A stretch of 64,000 nucleotides of DNA, taken from positions 4,194,001 through 4,258,000 of the forward strand of contig OX465281.1 of the NCBI GenBank assembly GCA_949987705.1, in the 5' to 3' direction. Below are positions 30,101 to 39,782 of this stretch, piece by piece. Each line of letters starts with the position of its first letter. Position 1 is the stretch's first letter. Under the pieces are notes generated by a model, which was not told the DNA's origin, made no database searches, and worked only from the letters and a program-made list of their open reading frames with translations. Origin of the DNA: Thereva unica. Taxonomy: Eukaryota > Arthropoda > Insecta > Diptera > Therevidae. The position numbers and the translations under genes were made by a program.

Positions 30101-30232
30101 TTCACGTGCATTTAGAGTTGTGCACTTATTTAAGAATCCAAGGAAGGATAGGTTTGATGAATCTTCGATTTTGGAATTTATGGGGGTGCATTTTGCTGCC
30201 CTTTCAATACAAACTCGACAGAGAGTGTCCAT
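24007..30232 (-). CDS. Gene D: ZAD zinc-finger protein
   Basis: Predicted 755 residues, nuclear and DNA-binding. Exons right to left: 29950-30232, 29855-29898, 28164-28262, 28013-28111, 27761-27955, 27603-27705, 27507-27550, 25731-25799, 25581-25679, 25371-25524, 25274-25317, 25012-25220, 24520-24951, 24189-24461, 24007-24127. Phases agree at every join. It has both linker cassettes and about eight intact plus three split fingers. The e3' exon ends in a GC donor, not GT. A RACK1 retrocopy sits in the e2-e3 intron. The model is from splice consensus and comparison with B and H. Confidence 0.72.
24189..24461 (-). CDS. Gene D finger exon 3
   Basis: 91 codons in phase 2-2: half finger YVEHMDIC, fingers [20 protein letters not shown] and [20 protein letters not shown], and the half [12 protein letters not shown]. 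The acceptor is TTTTAG|GTACGT. Confidence 0.83.
24520..24951 (-). CDS. Gene D finger exon 2 (four fingers)
   Basis: 144 codons, twice the normal module. Half finger YTMHVDIC, then [60 protein letters not shown] and [20 protein letters not shown], and the half [12 protein letters not shown]. The spacing HANPKPFVC joins the second and third fingers in one reading frame where other units have an intron, pointing to loss of one split finger and its intron. Confidence 0.83.
25012..25220 (-). CDS. Gene D finger exon 1
   Basis: Enters in phase 0 after AATTTAG and encodes [40 protein letters not shown] and the half [12 protein letters not shown]. The donor is CCCAG|GTATCT. Confidence 0.82.
25274..25799 (-). 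CDS. Second linker cassette of gene D (e3', e4', e5', e7')
   Basis: Exons 25731-25799 ([18 protein letters not shown]), 25581-25679 ([14 protein letters not shown]), 25371-25524 ([25 protein letters not shown]) and 25274-25317 (the 44-nt type). The donor of the first is GAAG|GCAAGG, a GC-AG intron. Confidence 0.68.
26190..26475 (+). mobile_element. LINE RT fragment
   Basis: Plus strand: [20 protein letters not shown] then [20 protein letters not shown]. These are the B and C boxes of a reverse transcriptase, with one stop between them. The minus-strand element at 53024-53428 is a close relative (LLAYADDIDIIGRTTTAVQE). Confidence 0.68.
26476..27500. other. Intronic DNA of gene D between linker cassettes
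   Basis: About 1 kb between the RT fragment and exon e7. I find no coding frame with recognisable motifs and no clear inverted repeats. It is probably degenerate repeat DNA. Confidence 0.3.
27507..28262 (-). CDS. First linker cassette of gene D (e3 to e7)
   Basis: Exons 28164-28262 ([19 protein letters not shown]), 28013-28111 ([20 protein letters not shown]), 27761-27955 ([28 protein letters not shown]), 27603-27705 ([18 protein letters not shown]) and 27507-27550. This is the cleanest example of the cassette: all exons keep the consensus length (99, 99, 195, 103, 44 nt). Confidence 0.72.
28445..29360 (-). pseudogene. RACK1: RACK1 (WD40 scaffold) retropseudogene
   Basis: Minus-strand reading follows the ribosomal scaffold protein RACK1 from near its N terminus ([14 protein letters not shown]) through most WD repeats to the end: [88 protein letters not shown] and [12 protein letters not shown]. 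At least five frameshifts or stops, including short internal losses, break it. No intron is present across about 900 bp, as expected for reverse-transcribed mRNA. No poly(A) tail or target duplication could be recognised. It is not expected to make protein. Confidence 0.85.
29855..29898 (-). CDS. Linker exon e2 of gene D
   Basis: 44 nt between TTTTTTTAG and GTATGT, encoding [14 protein letters not shown] after the ZAD exon. Phase 1 in, 0 out. Confidence 0.68.
29950..30232 (-). CDS. ZAD exon of gene D
   Basis: ATG at 30232 ([15 protein letters not shown]), donor GCAG|GTAATT. The CRVC and CSIC pairs are intact, with [20 protein letters not shown] between. The residues after the second pair read [15 protein letters not shown]. 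Confidence 0.87.
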
Positions 30233-30244
30233 TTTCAGGATAAA

Positions 30245-30390
30245 TAACCACAATAAACAATCTGTTGACAGTGAGGGACAGTTCCAAGAAAGATAAGATT
30301 CGACACCAAAAGTAAGAAGAAGATATGGAGATGAATGTTGATGATACTACATGGGCAAATTACATTATCCACCACGGCGTTCTCAGATCA
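30245..30390 (-). promoter_or_regulatory. Upstream block of gene D (promoter class 1)
   Basis: Contains the class 1 series: AATAAACAATCTGTTGACAG, AGTAAGAAGAAGATATGGAG, TACTACATGGG and ACATTATCCACCAC. Spacing to the ATG equals that in genes E, G and H. Confidence 0.55.
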
Positions 30391-30439
30391 AACAGGTGTG
30401 TTGAGGTAGGTCCATGGGTTGAAAGTCGAGTCGTAATCC

Positions 30440-30640
30440 GCGACGAGTCGATTGGGTTGATGATAGAAGTGACGTTTTAGTCAAATTACGACTATCAGCA
30501 TAGGGGCCTAGAGTGGATATGCTAGGTTGAGTTTAGGCCCCTGTACTGAAAGTCGTGATTCGTCTAAAAAAGTGACTTTCTTCAACTTAAAACGACTTGT
30601 CGTGTCGTGACGACTCGAATTTCAGCACAAGGACTTTTTC
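30440..30640. repeat. GGCCCCTGTACTGAAAGTCG repeat
   Basis: Same family as 23270-23485. Inverted GAAAGTCGAGTCGTAATC and GACGACTCGAATTTCAGC mark the arms, and a central AGGCCCCTGTACTGAAAGTC is probably the end of a second, nested copy. Confidence 0.5.
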
Positions 30641-30784
30641 ATTTTACTATTATCATAGCAAAAAACGCGAACTTGAAACTTGGAACCCAAAGTGAAAGAT
30701 ATATGTTGGGCATACAAATGTGAGTCCAGCATAACCACGTTTTTTCAGGAATTCGTTTAATTCAAGTCCATAGACATTATAATA

Positions 30785-31145
30785 CAGTAAAGCGTCAATA
30801 ATCCGGACGTCAAAAATCCGGACCGTCGATAATCCGGATTCGATTCTAGTGGAAAAAAATTCGAGTGAATTCATTTTTTTTATGTGGCACGGCCAAGCTC
30901 AGGAATTACCCGCTTTTCGAAGCATATATTCTTTCATTAAAATACGTTTTAAGTTCATATTAATTAATGGTTTTATTTATCTGCTCAATTATTTAACTAC
31001 AAAAGGGAATTATTAACGGTTTTAGCAAGTTTTCTCTTTGTTATGAACTCAAACGACCTTTTTTGGTCCTGTTCGAAAATCCGGACATTTTGATAATCCG
31101 GACAGGGTCCGGTCACAATTAATCCGGATTATCGACGCTCTACTG
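30785..31145. mobile_element. pogo-like MITE
   Basis: 361 bp between inverted ends CAGTAAAGCGTCAATAATCC and the complement of GGATTATCGACGCTCTACTG, each flanked by TA. Further copies of AATCCGGA/TCCGGATT follow each end. CAGTAGAGCGT-type ends and a TA target site are typical of pogo/Tigger elements of the Tc1-mariner superfamily. No transposase is present. Confidence 0.82.
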
Positions 31146-31194
31146 TAGTTGAATGGAAAAAATGCAGAAAAATGAGTATTATGCCTGCATCGAC

Positions 31195-31298
31195 ACACTT
31201 GTTTCAAATGAGGCAAGTGGTGGATAGTGTAATTCGCCCCATGTAGTATAGCCAACATAAATCTCCATATCTTCTTCTTACCTTTATGGAAGGGTGTC
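31195..31298 (+). promoter_or_regulatory. Orphan inverted copy of the class 1 promoter block
   Basis: Plus-strand text GTGGTGGATAGTGTAATTCG, CCATGTAGTATAGCCAACAT, AAATCTCCATATCTTCTTCT is the reverse complement of the block upstream of genes C to H. It points away from gene D, and no ZAD exon follows it on the plus strand. A MITE at 31299-31494 begins at its end. Confidence 0.55.
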
Positions 31299-31494
31299 AT
31301 TAAAGGTAGGGACACACTGAGCCCACGTACGCAACGTATCCCACGCCGATCTGGATCGACAGATATTACGTTGCGTGTGACAGTGCGTATGCGTATGATA
31401 AGTGTGTTTCTAGGCATACAAATTCAACCGTTTAGATTTAATAACGCGTTGCATACGTTGCGTACGTGGGCTCAGTGTGTCCCTACCTTAATGG
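31299..31494. repeat. MITE with AAAGGTAGGGACACACTGAG ends
   Basis: About 195 bp. The two ends are inverted over roughly 45 bp (AAAGGTAGGGACACACTGAG with CTCAGTGTGTCCCTACCTT, continuing into CCCACGTACGCAACGTAT). TTAA-like bases lie at both borders. The arms nearly meet, so the DNA could fold into one long hairpin. Confidence 0.8.
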
Positions 31495-31561
31495 ACTGCT
31501 AATTGACAATTGGTGCCATTTGTTTGTATGGGATTTTGCTTATTTAGCAGTCCATTACTAT

Positions 31562-32030
31562 TCCGTTTATGACTGGGTTGAACCCGAGTTTAACCTGGGT
31601 TGAGCCTAGTCATAAACGGGGTATGTCTAGGCTCAATCCAGGTTAAACTGGGGTACAACTCAGTCATAAACGGATGTCGAGTTCAAACTGGGTCCACTCA
31701 ACCAAACTCAGCTCTCCTACCTGGATCGCCTCATATAAGCGGTTTGAGTTTAAATTGGATTGAAGAGACATTGGTTTTGTTTGTTTACCATCCGTGAAGT
31801 GTGCTTTCGCTGTTAGTCGTGTCTTTGGTGTTTTTTCTGGCACAGGAACATTCAATTATTTCGTTCGACGTATATCTATAAATGAGAATTTCACACAAAA
31901 ATTTGAGGTTATGTTTTGATATTAATTCAACTCTATTTCAACCCAAAGTGAACTCAACTCAACATCATATGCGGTGGTCGAATTTACAATCTCGACTCAA
32001 CTTTTCAACCTAGTCATAAACGGGGTATAT
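31562..32030. repeat. MITE with CCGTTTATGACTGGGTTGAA ends
   Basis: The outer arms are CCGTTTATGACTGGGTTGAA and TTCAACCTAGTCATAAACGG. Additional internal arms (GAGCCTAGTCATAAACGGGG followed by TCTAGGCTCAATCC) suggest a second copy nested at the left end. Non-coding. Confidence 0.7.
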
Positions 32031-32219
32031 ATTACTATGATTACATGCATACTTGAAGTCGGCTTCAAATATACTTGAAAATCAGGTAACCCCAGATCGA
32101 CTTCAAATCAAGATATTTCGGTTTAAGCTATAATTCGAATTACCTCGTTTATAGGGTAAAAAATTTTGGATGATCCATAATTCGATTTATTTTTGGAGTA
32201 GCTATAAACTAGGTAATTA

Positions 32220-32545
32220 TTGGGCTTTTGTCAAAACTTAAGTACCACTGTGGTTTGCTCAAAAGGTCTGTCCGCATGAATTTAGTGAAAGCCTTAATCC
32301 TATCTGAATAGGACTTCCCCACAACGACTTATGCAGAAGTTGTGTTAATGAAGAAGAGGAAGAAACTGTCTTTCATCTTCTCTGTACATGTCCCGCCCTA
32401 TCAAGGAAGAAAGGGATCTTCCTTGATGAATTGAGCGAGCTGCAAAATATTGGTGTTCCTAACCTCTGTCGCTTTATCAAAAGCTCAAAATGGCTTGAAC
32501 TTTATCCCAACACTAGAATGGCATCACAATGGCCCCAATGACGTA
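32220..32545 (+). mobile_element. I/LOA-type LINE 3' fragment
   Basis: Plus strand: EEETVFHLLCTCPALSRKKG, then ELQNIGVPNLCRFIKSSKWL and a stop. It matches the C terminus of the RNase H LINE at 11217-12530 (SVLHLLCHCPALSR and QLRRFITSSRWF). About 300 bp remain. Confidence 0.7.
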
Positions 32546-32549
32546 CCTA

Positions 32550-33820
32550 AGTGGGCTCCCTAGGGGGGCAGCCATTTCAAGCTAACCTACTCCTACCTCA
32601 TCGAATGCCCCTCTTTAGACTAGTCTTGTGCGAGAAAGCTCGAAGTAGCCTTTAACGATTGCGTACGCTTTGTATATAAATCGTTTTGATCATATCTCAG
32701 CCTATCTGAATTCCGTTTTAGGTTGCCCCATTAGCGTTTACCGTGAGTAACTCGCCTTAAAATTGTCAGTTCTGCCTGGGTCAACTTTGCGGTGGTCATT
32801 ACTTGCCTTTGTTTGTTGACCGGGTCCCTCAGGTTACTGATGAAGCGTCGCAACATTGCTACTATCCGGACTGTCCGGGTAAATTATGAATACTGGAACA
32901 ATATCTTGTATTCACTCGTGTTTACCAGCGCCGTTGTGTGCTTCATGGCCTCTAACGTTGTTTTATATGAAAGACTAGAGTCTCAGGAAAGGCCCTTTAT
33001 ACTGTTGATAATCTATTTTCTTCAAAATGGTCAAAGGTCAAAAATGTTTTCATCAAAAATATTCATTTTGATTAATTTGCACGGTACATAATGTTTTGAC
33101 AAAATTGGATATAATTTTGAAATAAAATGCTTCTTCGTCTCTGTACAAGGTCAGCAACAATTCCGTCAAGTTGCCGTTGGTTTTCGCAGCTTCGAATGTA
33201 GCTGCAGTGGCTTCTTTTCAACGGCTTCAGCTTCATGAAGATAGCGGCGTGAAGTATGGCAGCGCCGAATGTGTTTTGGACCCAATTTTGCAGCTTTCAG
33301 CCGGAATGGGTTTTTTTAAATATGATAAAAAGGGCCCTGAAATATAATTGAAATTTATGACGATACAATGAACATTTTAAAATATATTGATACCTCCTGT
33401 CCTTAGTTTGTTTTCCTTCTCGGGAATATTTCCGTCTCAATATGAGAGCAATAAAATATTAAAATTTTTTCGTAATGTGGAAATGCACACCTTCTTGCCG
33501 AAATAGTACTGAATAAAAAATATATGTATTTTCGGAGAGAAGATTGTCATATCGACAGTTTTTAAATTTTAATTTTATTAATTAGGAGTTCATATTTGGA
33601 ACAGGCGAGCGGAGGAGAGGGCTGCAATTCAAAAGAAGATGTTTAGGCTAGAAGCATAGAAGTACTATCAAATAAGACGGACGGGTTTGGGCTGTTTTTA
33701 TACTACGCTCACCAAATTCTGAAGAAGACGTTGCTATATTTATTGTTAAATAAAAATTTGCAGATAAATAAAAGGTCTCACAATCAGTACCTGCAGTAAT
33801 CATTAGCATTTTGTCGGTGA
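32550..33820. other. Intergenic DNA between genes D and E
   Basis: No coding frame I can support. A plus-strand frame at 32792-33091 has no recognisable motif and contains hydrophobic stretches by chance composition. The 32935-33010 part recurs in inverse orientation near 52270-52310 (GGCCTTTCCTGAGACTCTAG), so some of it is dispersed repeat. Confidence 0.35.
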
Positions 33821-33821
33821 A

Positions 33822-33855
33822 TCAGATCTTACAAATGCTGATATGCCTAGTGTAA
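33822..33855 (-). CDS. Gene E mini last exon completing a split finger
   Basis: A 34-nt coding stretch: YTRHISICKI then TGA. It supplies the H-x3-C half for CENCGKFLSNKQ of the previous exon with exact 12-residue spacing. Its acceptor (ATTTCAG|TTACACT) is in the usual ATTCTTGGATTTCAG context. Confidence 0.65.
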
Positions 33856-36800
33856 CTGAAATCCAAGAATATTAGATGATTAAAATGGTAGAACAGATTA
33901 AATGATTTACTTCTGTTTGTTCGAAAGAAACTTCCCGCAGTTTTCGCACTTATACGGCTTTGGATTGGCGTGCCATTCCATGTGCCTCCTTAGGATAAGA
34001 CTGTTCTTATATTCCTTGCCGCACTGGTCGCACTTTTGTATGGCCTTGTGACTTTCCATATGAAGTTTAAGGTATGACTTCCTAGTAAAGTTTTTATTAC
34101 ATATTTCGCATGTTGTTGGATTAGTGTGCCATTTTAGGTGCCTGTATAAACTATATCTGTGTGTAAACTCCTTCTTGCACTGGTCGCATTTGTATGTAAT
34201 CCCCTTGTGATATTCCCGATGAACTTTGAGGTAATATTTCGTAGTAAATATTTTGCCGCATATGTCGCATTCATGCTAAATTTCAAATACTATACTATAA
34301 AACATTTTTTTACTCATTTAAACTTACATCAATCGTTTCGTTTCTTATTGTTATTTCCTCGCAAGAATTTCCTGATTGTAAGAATTTTATTTATGTTGTT
34401 CAAAAGCGATAAACTGAATGAATTACTTTGAGAATCAGTTTCATCCTCATCCTTGGACAATCTCCTCAATAAATCAATGGGTACATCTTCCTCAGAATCT
34501 GTGTACTCTGTATCAATGCTCGTTAGACGCCTATCTGATGTGCATTCGGATACGCGCGGTTCTTCCTTTGGAGATTGTTAAAATGTTTGTGAAATATTTT
34601 AATGATGCATTCATACCTTGACAATATCCAGGATATAAAGTGGTGATCCAGTTGAGTTTTCCCTTGGCTGACAATGAAATGAATCGTCCTAGAAATTAAT
34701 ACATAACATTTAACTAGTTTCATGAAGCATAAACCTGTTTAGTCTGGAGGTTTAATACGAGCAATGCAAGTCGATCACTTACAGAGAAGAGAAATCACTT
34801 AAAATCTGGAAAAGAATGAAGCTAGACAACATAAACTTGCGCACTAACGAACTAAGCCACCATCACTAAAGAGCTTTATATTACTTTCGTAAAGTTAGAT
34901 ACATAAGTTGCTGCCGTTGTCTGGTCTCAAGGCTAGGGTGTGAAAGGAGGAGTCGAATTTGATTCGCAGTGTCAACCAACTTGATCGTTGACAACAGCAT
35001 TTTCCGTCATCCACTCAAGCACCAACTCATCTGGCAAAACCCACCCGATAACGACTTGGCGATGTTAGACTACTTTTCGATCAACACAAGATTCCAATCG
35101 ATGCTCAAATACGTACGTCCAATGCGTGGGCCCGATTGCGGATCCATTATTTTGTTCAAGCGAAATTACAGATGCGATTACAAAGAGCGTGCCTGCGGGA
35201 GAGTTCCAAACGGCCTTATCCAACAGGTGCGCGGCACTCGTAATATCGGACGATATTGATGTAGAAGAAAGGCAATTGTCGGAGTCTATTGTGTGGTGTG
35301 CAATAGTAAACGGACATAGCCATGGATTTCGGGGAGCTGTCTGCACCTCGCCGATCAACGGAAACGAATGAAACACGTCGATTTCGAGCACCGACGATTG
35401 AGCAAAGAAGTTCGACAGAAAATGAAATCGGAACGGGAAGAAGCAGCGGCGAGGCACGAATACCGGACGCTGTACCAGGCAATCCGGCGATTAGGCGGCA
35501 AAACAACATCAAACTACGACATATAAATACATCAAAAAATCGAATGGAACTTTCGTGATCTCTCGCCATGGGCGCCTGCAGCGAGTGAGAGAATTCTTCC
35601 ACCAGCTGCAGAACCACGACCCTCTACAAGGTTCAGCACCCGAACCGCCGATTATCGTTCAGCCGACCAATCAGTTTCTCGATACCGAACCGAGCATCGA
35701 AAGCCAGTGTTCACTTCGATGGAACCCAAATCAAACAGGTTCCGATGCTGAAATATTTGGGATCGTTGGTTGAGGAAACGAAAGCGGCATCGACGGCTGA
35801 CGTTTACAGCCGCATCAGACCGGCAACATTCGCCTCGTTCAAGTGGTGCATATAGAAACGAACAAATATTACCATGAAAACGAAAGAACGCCTTTACCGA
35901 ACATTGATCCTTTCGATTCTTCTTTATGGATCGGAAACATCAAGCTGTACGTCAATAGGTTCGACAGATGATAACCGCTTCCCACGTAAACTTCTCTGGA
36001 AAGACCGTCCGGAGAATTGAACAATCGGCACCGAAGAAAACCTGGCTTCGAGGGCGACTCATAGAATCAACGGTTATCAGTTATCGTGGCTCGAGACGTC
36101 ACCAAACATCGTCGAGAATGGAAACGAATCGTGAATGGAGTTTGAAGTTTGAGCCCAGTGCACCGACAGCAGCGTATCCGTTGCAGGGACGTCCCGCTCG
36201 GACCGCAGCGGACCAAAGAAGAAAATTATAAAATAAAAAAGTTTACACGTTCGACACAACGATGGATTATTCGTATTTAGGTTTTCGAAAATTTACTAAC
36301 ATGCTACAGAAACAACACTACCATGCAAGTCGAGATATGTTCATTATCTCTTTCGATTCCAATCGCCTTTAAACTAAATGTTATTAGCTTTATCTATGAT
36401 ATACTATACAACGCAGCCGTGTTCCGAAATATAAACCAGTATACAGGGTAGTTCTAACAATTCAATTTATGCTGCTGTTAATCATAGCGTAAACGAATTT
36501 AGCTCTTTTCCCTGGGCCTTGCACTGTTTGATATTACGGAACACGGCCATAATATCCATTTAAATTTACCTCAACCTTCTCGTTTGTTATTGTAGATTCC
36601 TCGCAAAAAATTTCTAAATAAAAATAAAGTTATTTGGTTACTCAAAAAATAAAGTTATTGGATTACCGCTATTTTCAATTAAACCAATAATTCTCTGAGG
36701 ATCTAAAGGTTCTTGCTTAATTACTATTTCCGTGTTCGGTCCTTGTTCATCCGTTTTTTTCTAAAAAGTATTTTCAATTTCAATCTGCGTCTTAAATAAT

Positions 36801-37767
36801 ACGACCTTACTTTCACGTTCGAAAGAATGCAGTGCGCTTCAGATAATGTTTTATTTTTGGTATCGATCTCATCCTCGTTTTTACCCAATTTATTTTTTAA
36901 TAAGCTAATGGGTCCCACAGAATGCCCGGCATTCTTCGGATGATCTAGACTAGATTCAAAAGTTCCAGTTTCAGCATCTTGCAAATCAACAATTGATGTG
37001 CTCTCGGAGATGCCTACTTCTTCCTTGAGAGATTTTGTAATCTTTATGAATACTTTTATTAATAATTGTCCGCTTACCTTCACAATATCCATAATAACAA
37101 AATCTGGCCCAATTGAGTTTCTACTAGGTTGACATAGAAATGAGTCGTCCTGGTTTACATCTTCAGACTCTTCCTGCAAATTAATATAAAACCTGTTCCA
37201 ATTTAAGGATAATAAAGGAGAAAATAATGTAATTTGCTTAATCAATCCTTGGGTGTACCTTCTTTGATGCATACTTTGAAGCATGGGAAGTTACACTATT
37301 CTTTGAAATCTATTTCTCTTCTAAACTAATTAACTATTGATTTTTACATGCTGTACTCTAAAGCGCATCTCTTATGCATGTAAACTTACCTCAATCTCCG
37401 GCTTTTTCATGTTTATTTCCTCGCAAGAAATCTCTAATTAAAGAAAAGTTAATGGTTACTCCAAAAGCCAATTCATTCAATTACCTCCACTACCCTTATA
37501 TCTTCCTTTTCCCCTTAAGTTCTTCAATGCTTCCCTTAAAATTATATCAGACTTTTCGGCCAACTTCACAAATGCATAAAAAGTTTTCATACTATCAGCA
37601 CAAACCGAGCAAAGGCTTTGCGGCAGACTATCACCTTCACCTGCATTTAGGCTTGTGCACTTATTTAACAAACCAAGGAAGGACAGGTTTGATGAATCTT
37701 CGATTCTAGAACTCAATGATGTGCATTTTTCGGCCCTTTTAATACAGACTCGGCATAAACTATCCAT
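33822..37767 (-). CDS. Gene E: ZAD zinc-finger protein with truncated array
   Basis: Predicted 475 residues. Exons right to left: 37485-37767, 37390-37433, 37078-37173, 36811-37023 (e4 and e5 fused), 36667-36760, 36570-36613, 34617-34688, 34427-34565 (e4' and e5' fused), 34328-34371, 33911-34275, 33822-33855. The frame is open throughout. Only four intact fingers and one split finger remain. The protein ends three residues after the last cysteine or so (ISICKI), without the acidic tail of its relatives. An RTE-like LINE fills the intron between cassettes. Confidence 0.7.
33911..34275 (-). CDS. Gene E finger exon 1 (four fingers)
   Basis: Phase 0 start: HECDICGKIFTTKYYLKVHR, CDQCKKEFTHRYSLYRHLKW, CEICNKNFTRKSYLKLHMES, CDQCGKEYKNSLILRRHMEW and the half CENCGKFLSNKQ. 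The same four-finger layout as exon 1 of gene H. Confidence 0.83.
34328..34688 (-). CDS. Second linker cassette of gene E
   Basis: Exons 34617-34688 (DSFHCQPRENSTGSP), 34427-34565 (EEPRVSECTSDRRLTSIDTE fusing e4' with e5', then SEEDVPIDLLRRL) and 34328-34371 (NSCEEITIRNETID). The e4'-e5' fusion removes the end of e4' and the start of e5' and is shared with gene F, so it predates their duplication. Confidence 0.68.
34730..36240 (+). mobile_element. RTE-like LINE, degenerate
   Basis: The same family as 9110-10320. Plus-strand pieces: end of the endonuclease (DYFSINTRFQSMLKYVRPMR), a long degenerate middle, then FTAASDRQHSPRSSGAYRNE-like sequence matching the RT end, and the shared 3' end (CACCGACAGCAGCGTATCCG). 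The bases at 34730-34920 are not LINE: they match 49500-49680 next to gene G and belong to the ancestral flank or intron. Confidence 0.68.
36570..37173 (-). CDS. First linker cassette of gene E (e3 to e7)
   Basis: Exons 37078-37173 (DSFLCQPSRNSIGP, MDIVK), 36811-37023 (ISESTSIVDLQDAETG, SLDHPKNAGHSVGPISLLKN, an in-frame fusion of e4 and e5 that removed the intron and about 35 residues), 36667-36760 (TEIVIKQEPLDP, with IKQE fitting psi-K-x-E) and 36570-36613. Confidence 0.7.
37390..37433 (-). CDS. Linker exon e2 of gene E
   Basis: 44 nt between TTTAATTAG and GTAAGT, encoding ISCEEINMKKPEIE after the ZAD exon. Confidence 0.67.
37485..37767 (-). CDS. ZAD exon of gene E
   Basis: ATG at 37767 (MDSLCRVCIKRAEKC), donor GGAG|GTAATT. 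CRVC and CSVC pairs intact. It is nearly identical to the gene G ZAD (they share [20 protein letters not shown]). Confidence 0.87.
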
Positions 37768-37779
37768 TTGAAAATAAAT

Positions 37780-37915
37780 AACCACAATAAACAATCAACT
37801 GACAGCGAGGGACACTTGTTAGTGGAATGGACGCCGTTCAATAAAGGAAGAAGAAGATGTGAAGATTTATGCTGATTATACTACATGGGGGAGTTACACT
37901 ATCCACCACTTGCCT
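37780..37915 (-). promoter_or_regulatory. Upstream block of gene E (promoter class 1)
   Basis: AATAAACAATCAACTGACAG, AAGAAGAAGATGTGAAGATT, ATACTACATGGG and TTACACTATCCACCACTTGC in the class 1 order. Confidence 0.55.
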
Positions 37916-38039
37916 CATTTCAAACATGTGTGTTGAGTAGACTCCTTTTAAGGACATCTTTACTAATGCTCATGCTAAAGACATTAATATTTTTGCTCAC
38001 GTTAATAAACTTGCTTTTTACAGGTTCCAATCTGCCGTA

Positions 38040-39380
38040 ACTCGTGTTAGAGGAGTTGATCAAAGTCTAGAGTTGATGTGTAAGGGCGGTGACCCTCACC
38101 ATTCTCTCTAAACGACGCACGGCGACTTACGAAACCTGAGTCGACATTTCTATTGAGAAGCTGATGAATAAATACAACGTCGGCCACCTCACGACGCTTG
38201 TGAAGAGAGCTTAAGTTGAGTAACTTATGCCGAGATTCAAATGATGGAAGAACGAATGGGGTTTTCCCAAGGAAGATGACTGAGTGCGAATCCAACGAAC
38301 CAGCGTCGGCACAAGCCCTTGGTGAGAGTGGAGCGAGATTGTGACGACGCTTTCACATAAATTGTATTTCCAGTTGTGCTCGATAAAACTTTTTTCGAGC
38401 CCTGCCTGCCTGCCATTTCCTTACGGGATAATATCTCCGCTTTTGCAAGCCTTTATGGGCTGGGGATGGGCCAATGAAGGAGTGATCTCAACGTATTCAA
38501 ACCGAAGGCAAGAATCCGAATCAATCCGAAGTTCGCCTGGAATCCGAAGTTCATCGTTAGTAGTATGTACATTCACGCAGTACCATTCATAACTTCAGCA
38601 CGTTTGTTTAAACACTAAGATTGCGGTTTTTATCGAGTTTAGATGCGCCGTATTCAGTCTGCTGCATGGACCTCGGGCAGGATGTGGCCTAAGGCCATGT
38701 ACGATCGGTCTTGGTGTCAGTGTTCCCTGTTTGTGCCGTGTTCGAGTCATATTGATGAGTACATAGACTTGGCCAGCTACAAACAACGCCTTCAAAAAGT
38801 GCCATCAAACTTTATTTTTTGCTCGAAATTGTTTTTCGCATTCATTTTGACGCCCCTTACCACCTGGCACCTAAATCGACCGCTCCACTCGCTCTACCCC
38901 AGGGCCAGCGCTGCAACGAACCTCCGTTGAGCCGATTCAATACTTCCAACATGCGAAGAGTAGTGAATAGACCAAACCTGGGACGCATGTTCGAGTCTGA
39001 CAAGAGAAATGTATAGGTGTTTAGTGATCAAGGGGTTGTTAGAACCACCTTTTAATAAAACCCCAGACTAAACTACCTCTGGAAGAAACACAGGTGAGGT
39101 AAGTGGAAAAATCCAGCTTACTATCAAATCTAATCTCGAAATCAAAATTAACACGAGGGTTACTCTCATTAGAAAAGGTGTAGCAAAAATTATAGGACCA
39201 CGTTTCCAACTGAAAGGCATGATTTCACATTTACTAATATTAAGAATCGGGTTGTTGCAATCCTCGATATTCTTTATGTGAACGAAAACTTTAAAAACTT
39301 TTAAAGTATTTAAAAGCACTTTGTAAGCTGTGTTCAACAAAGGTATTGGTCTGTATTTTTTGCAGCTTATCAATTCAAAT
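38040..39380 (-). mobile_element. LINE (same family as 3966-4900), interrupted
   Basis: Minus-strand pieces: NPILNISKCEIMPFSWKR then DLIVSWIFPLT (39068-39373), and GKTPFVLPSFESRHKLLNLS with HKRREVADVVFIHQLLN (38047-38295). They align with the 3966-4900 copy and lie in the correct order. About 600 bp of other DNA (38300-38920) separates them. Confidence 0.65.
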
Positions 39381-39782
39381 TTTTTATGAACTGGGACTAT
39401 TATTATTATTCATTCTTCTTGCATCTGTTTTTGCTTCTCCATTGTTTACCGCTCACCACCTGGAGCCTTATGATTTTTCAGCTTCGGTATGGGATTTGCA
39501 ACTTCTTCTATTGTAGGATCTCCGTATCGTTTTCTGAGTCTAGGTAGTCACGTTTTTTCTTCCTTAATAACTTTTTCGGGTCCCTTCGTGCTGCTACATA
39601 TGTATTTTTCGTGATTTCCTCCTGTCATTCTTGTAAGGTACACCTGCCTTAGTTTTTTACTTCAATGCTTCTCTTGTATTGATTATCAAACCAATATCTC
39701 CTTTTTTCGCGGTTTTGTGTGCCCAATACATTCCCGCCAGCTTAACCGATTAATAATAGGATACCAAAGTTCCACTTAGATC

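Noticed and set aside
32792..33091. 99-codon plus-strand frame with hydrophobic segments
   Set aside because: No motif, no splice context, and part of it recurs in inverse orientation near 52.3 kb as repeat DNA.
35065..35617. Overlapping minus-strand frames of 130-133 codons
   Set aside because: They are antisense to a degenerate plus-strand RTE-like LINE whose relatives are at 9110-10320.
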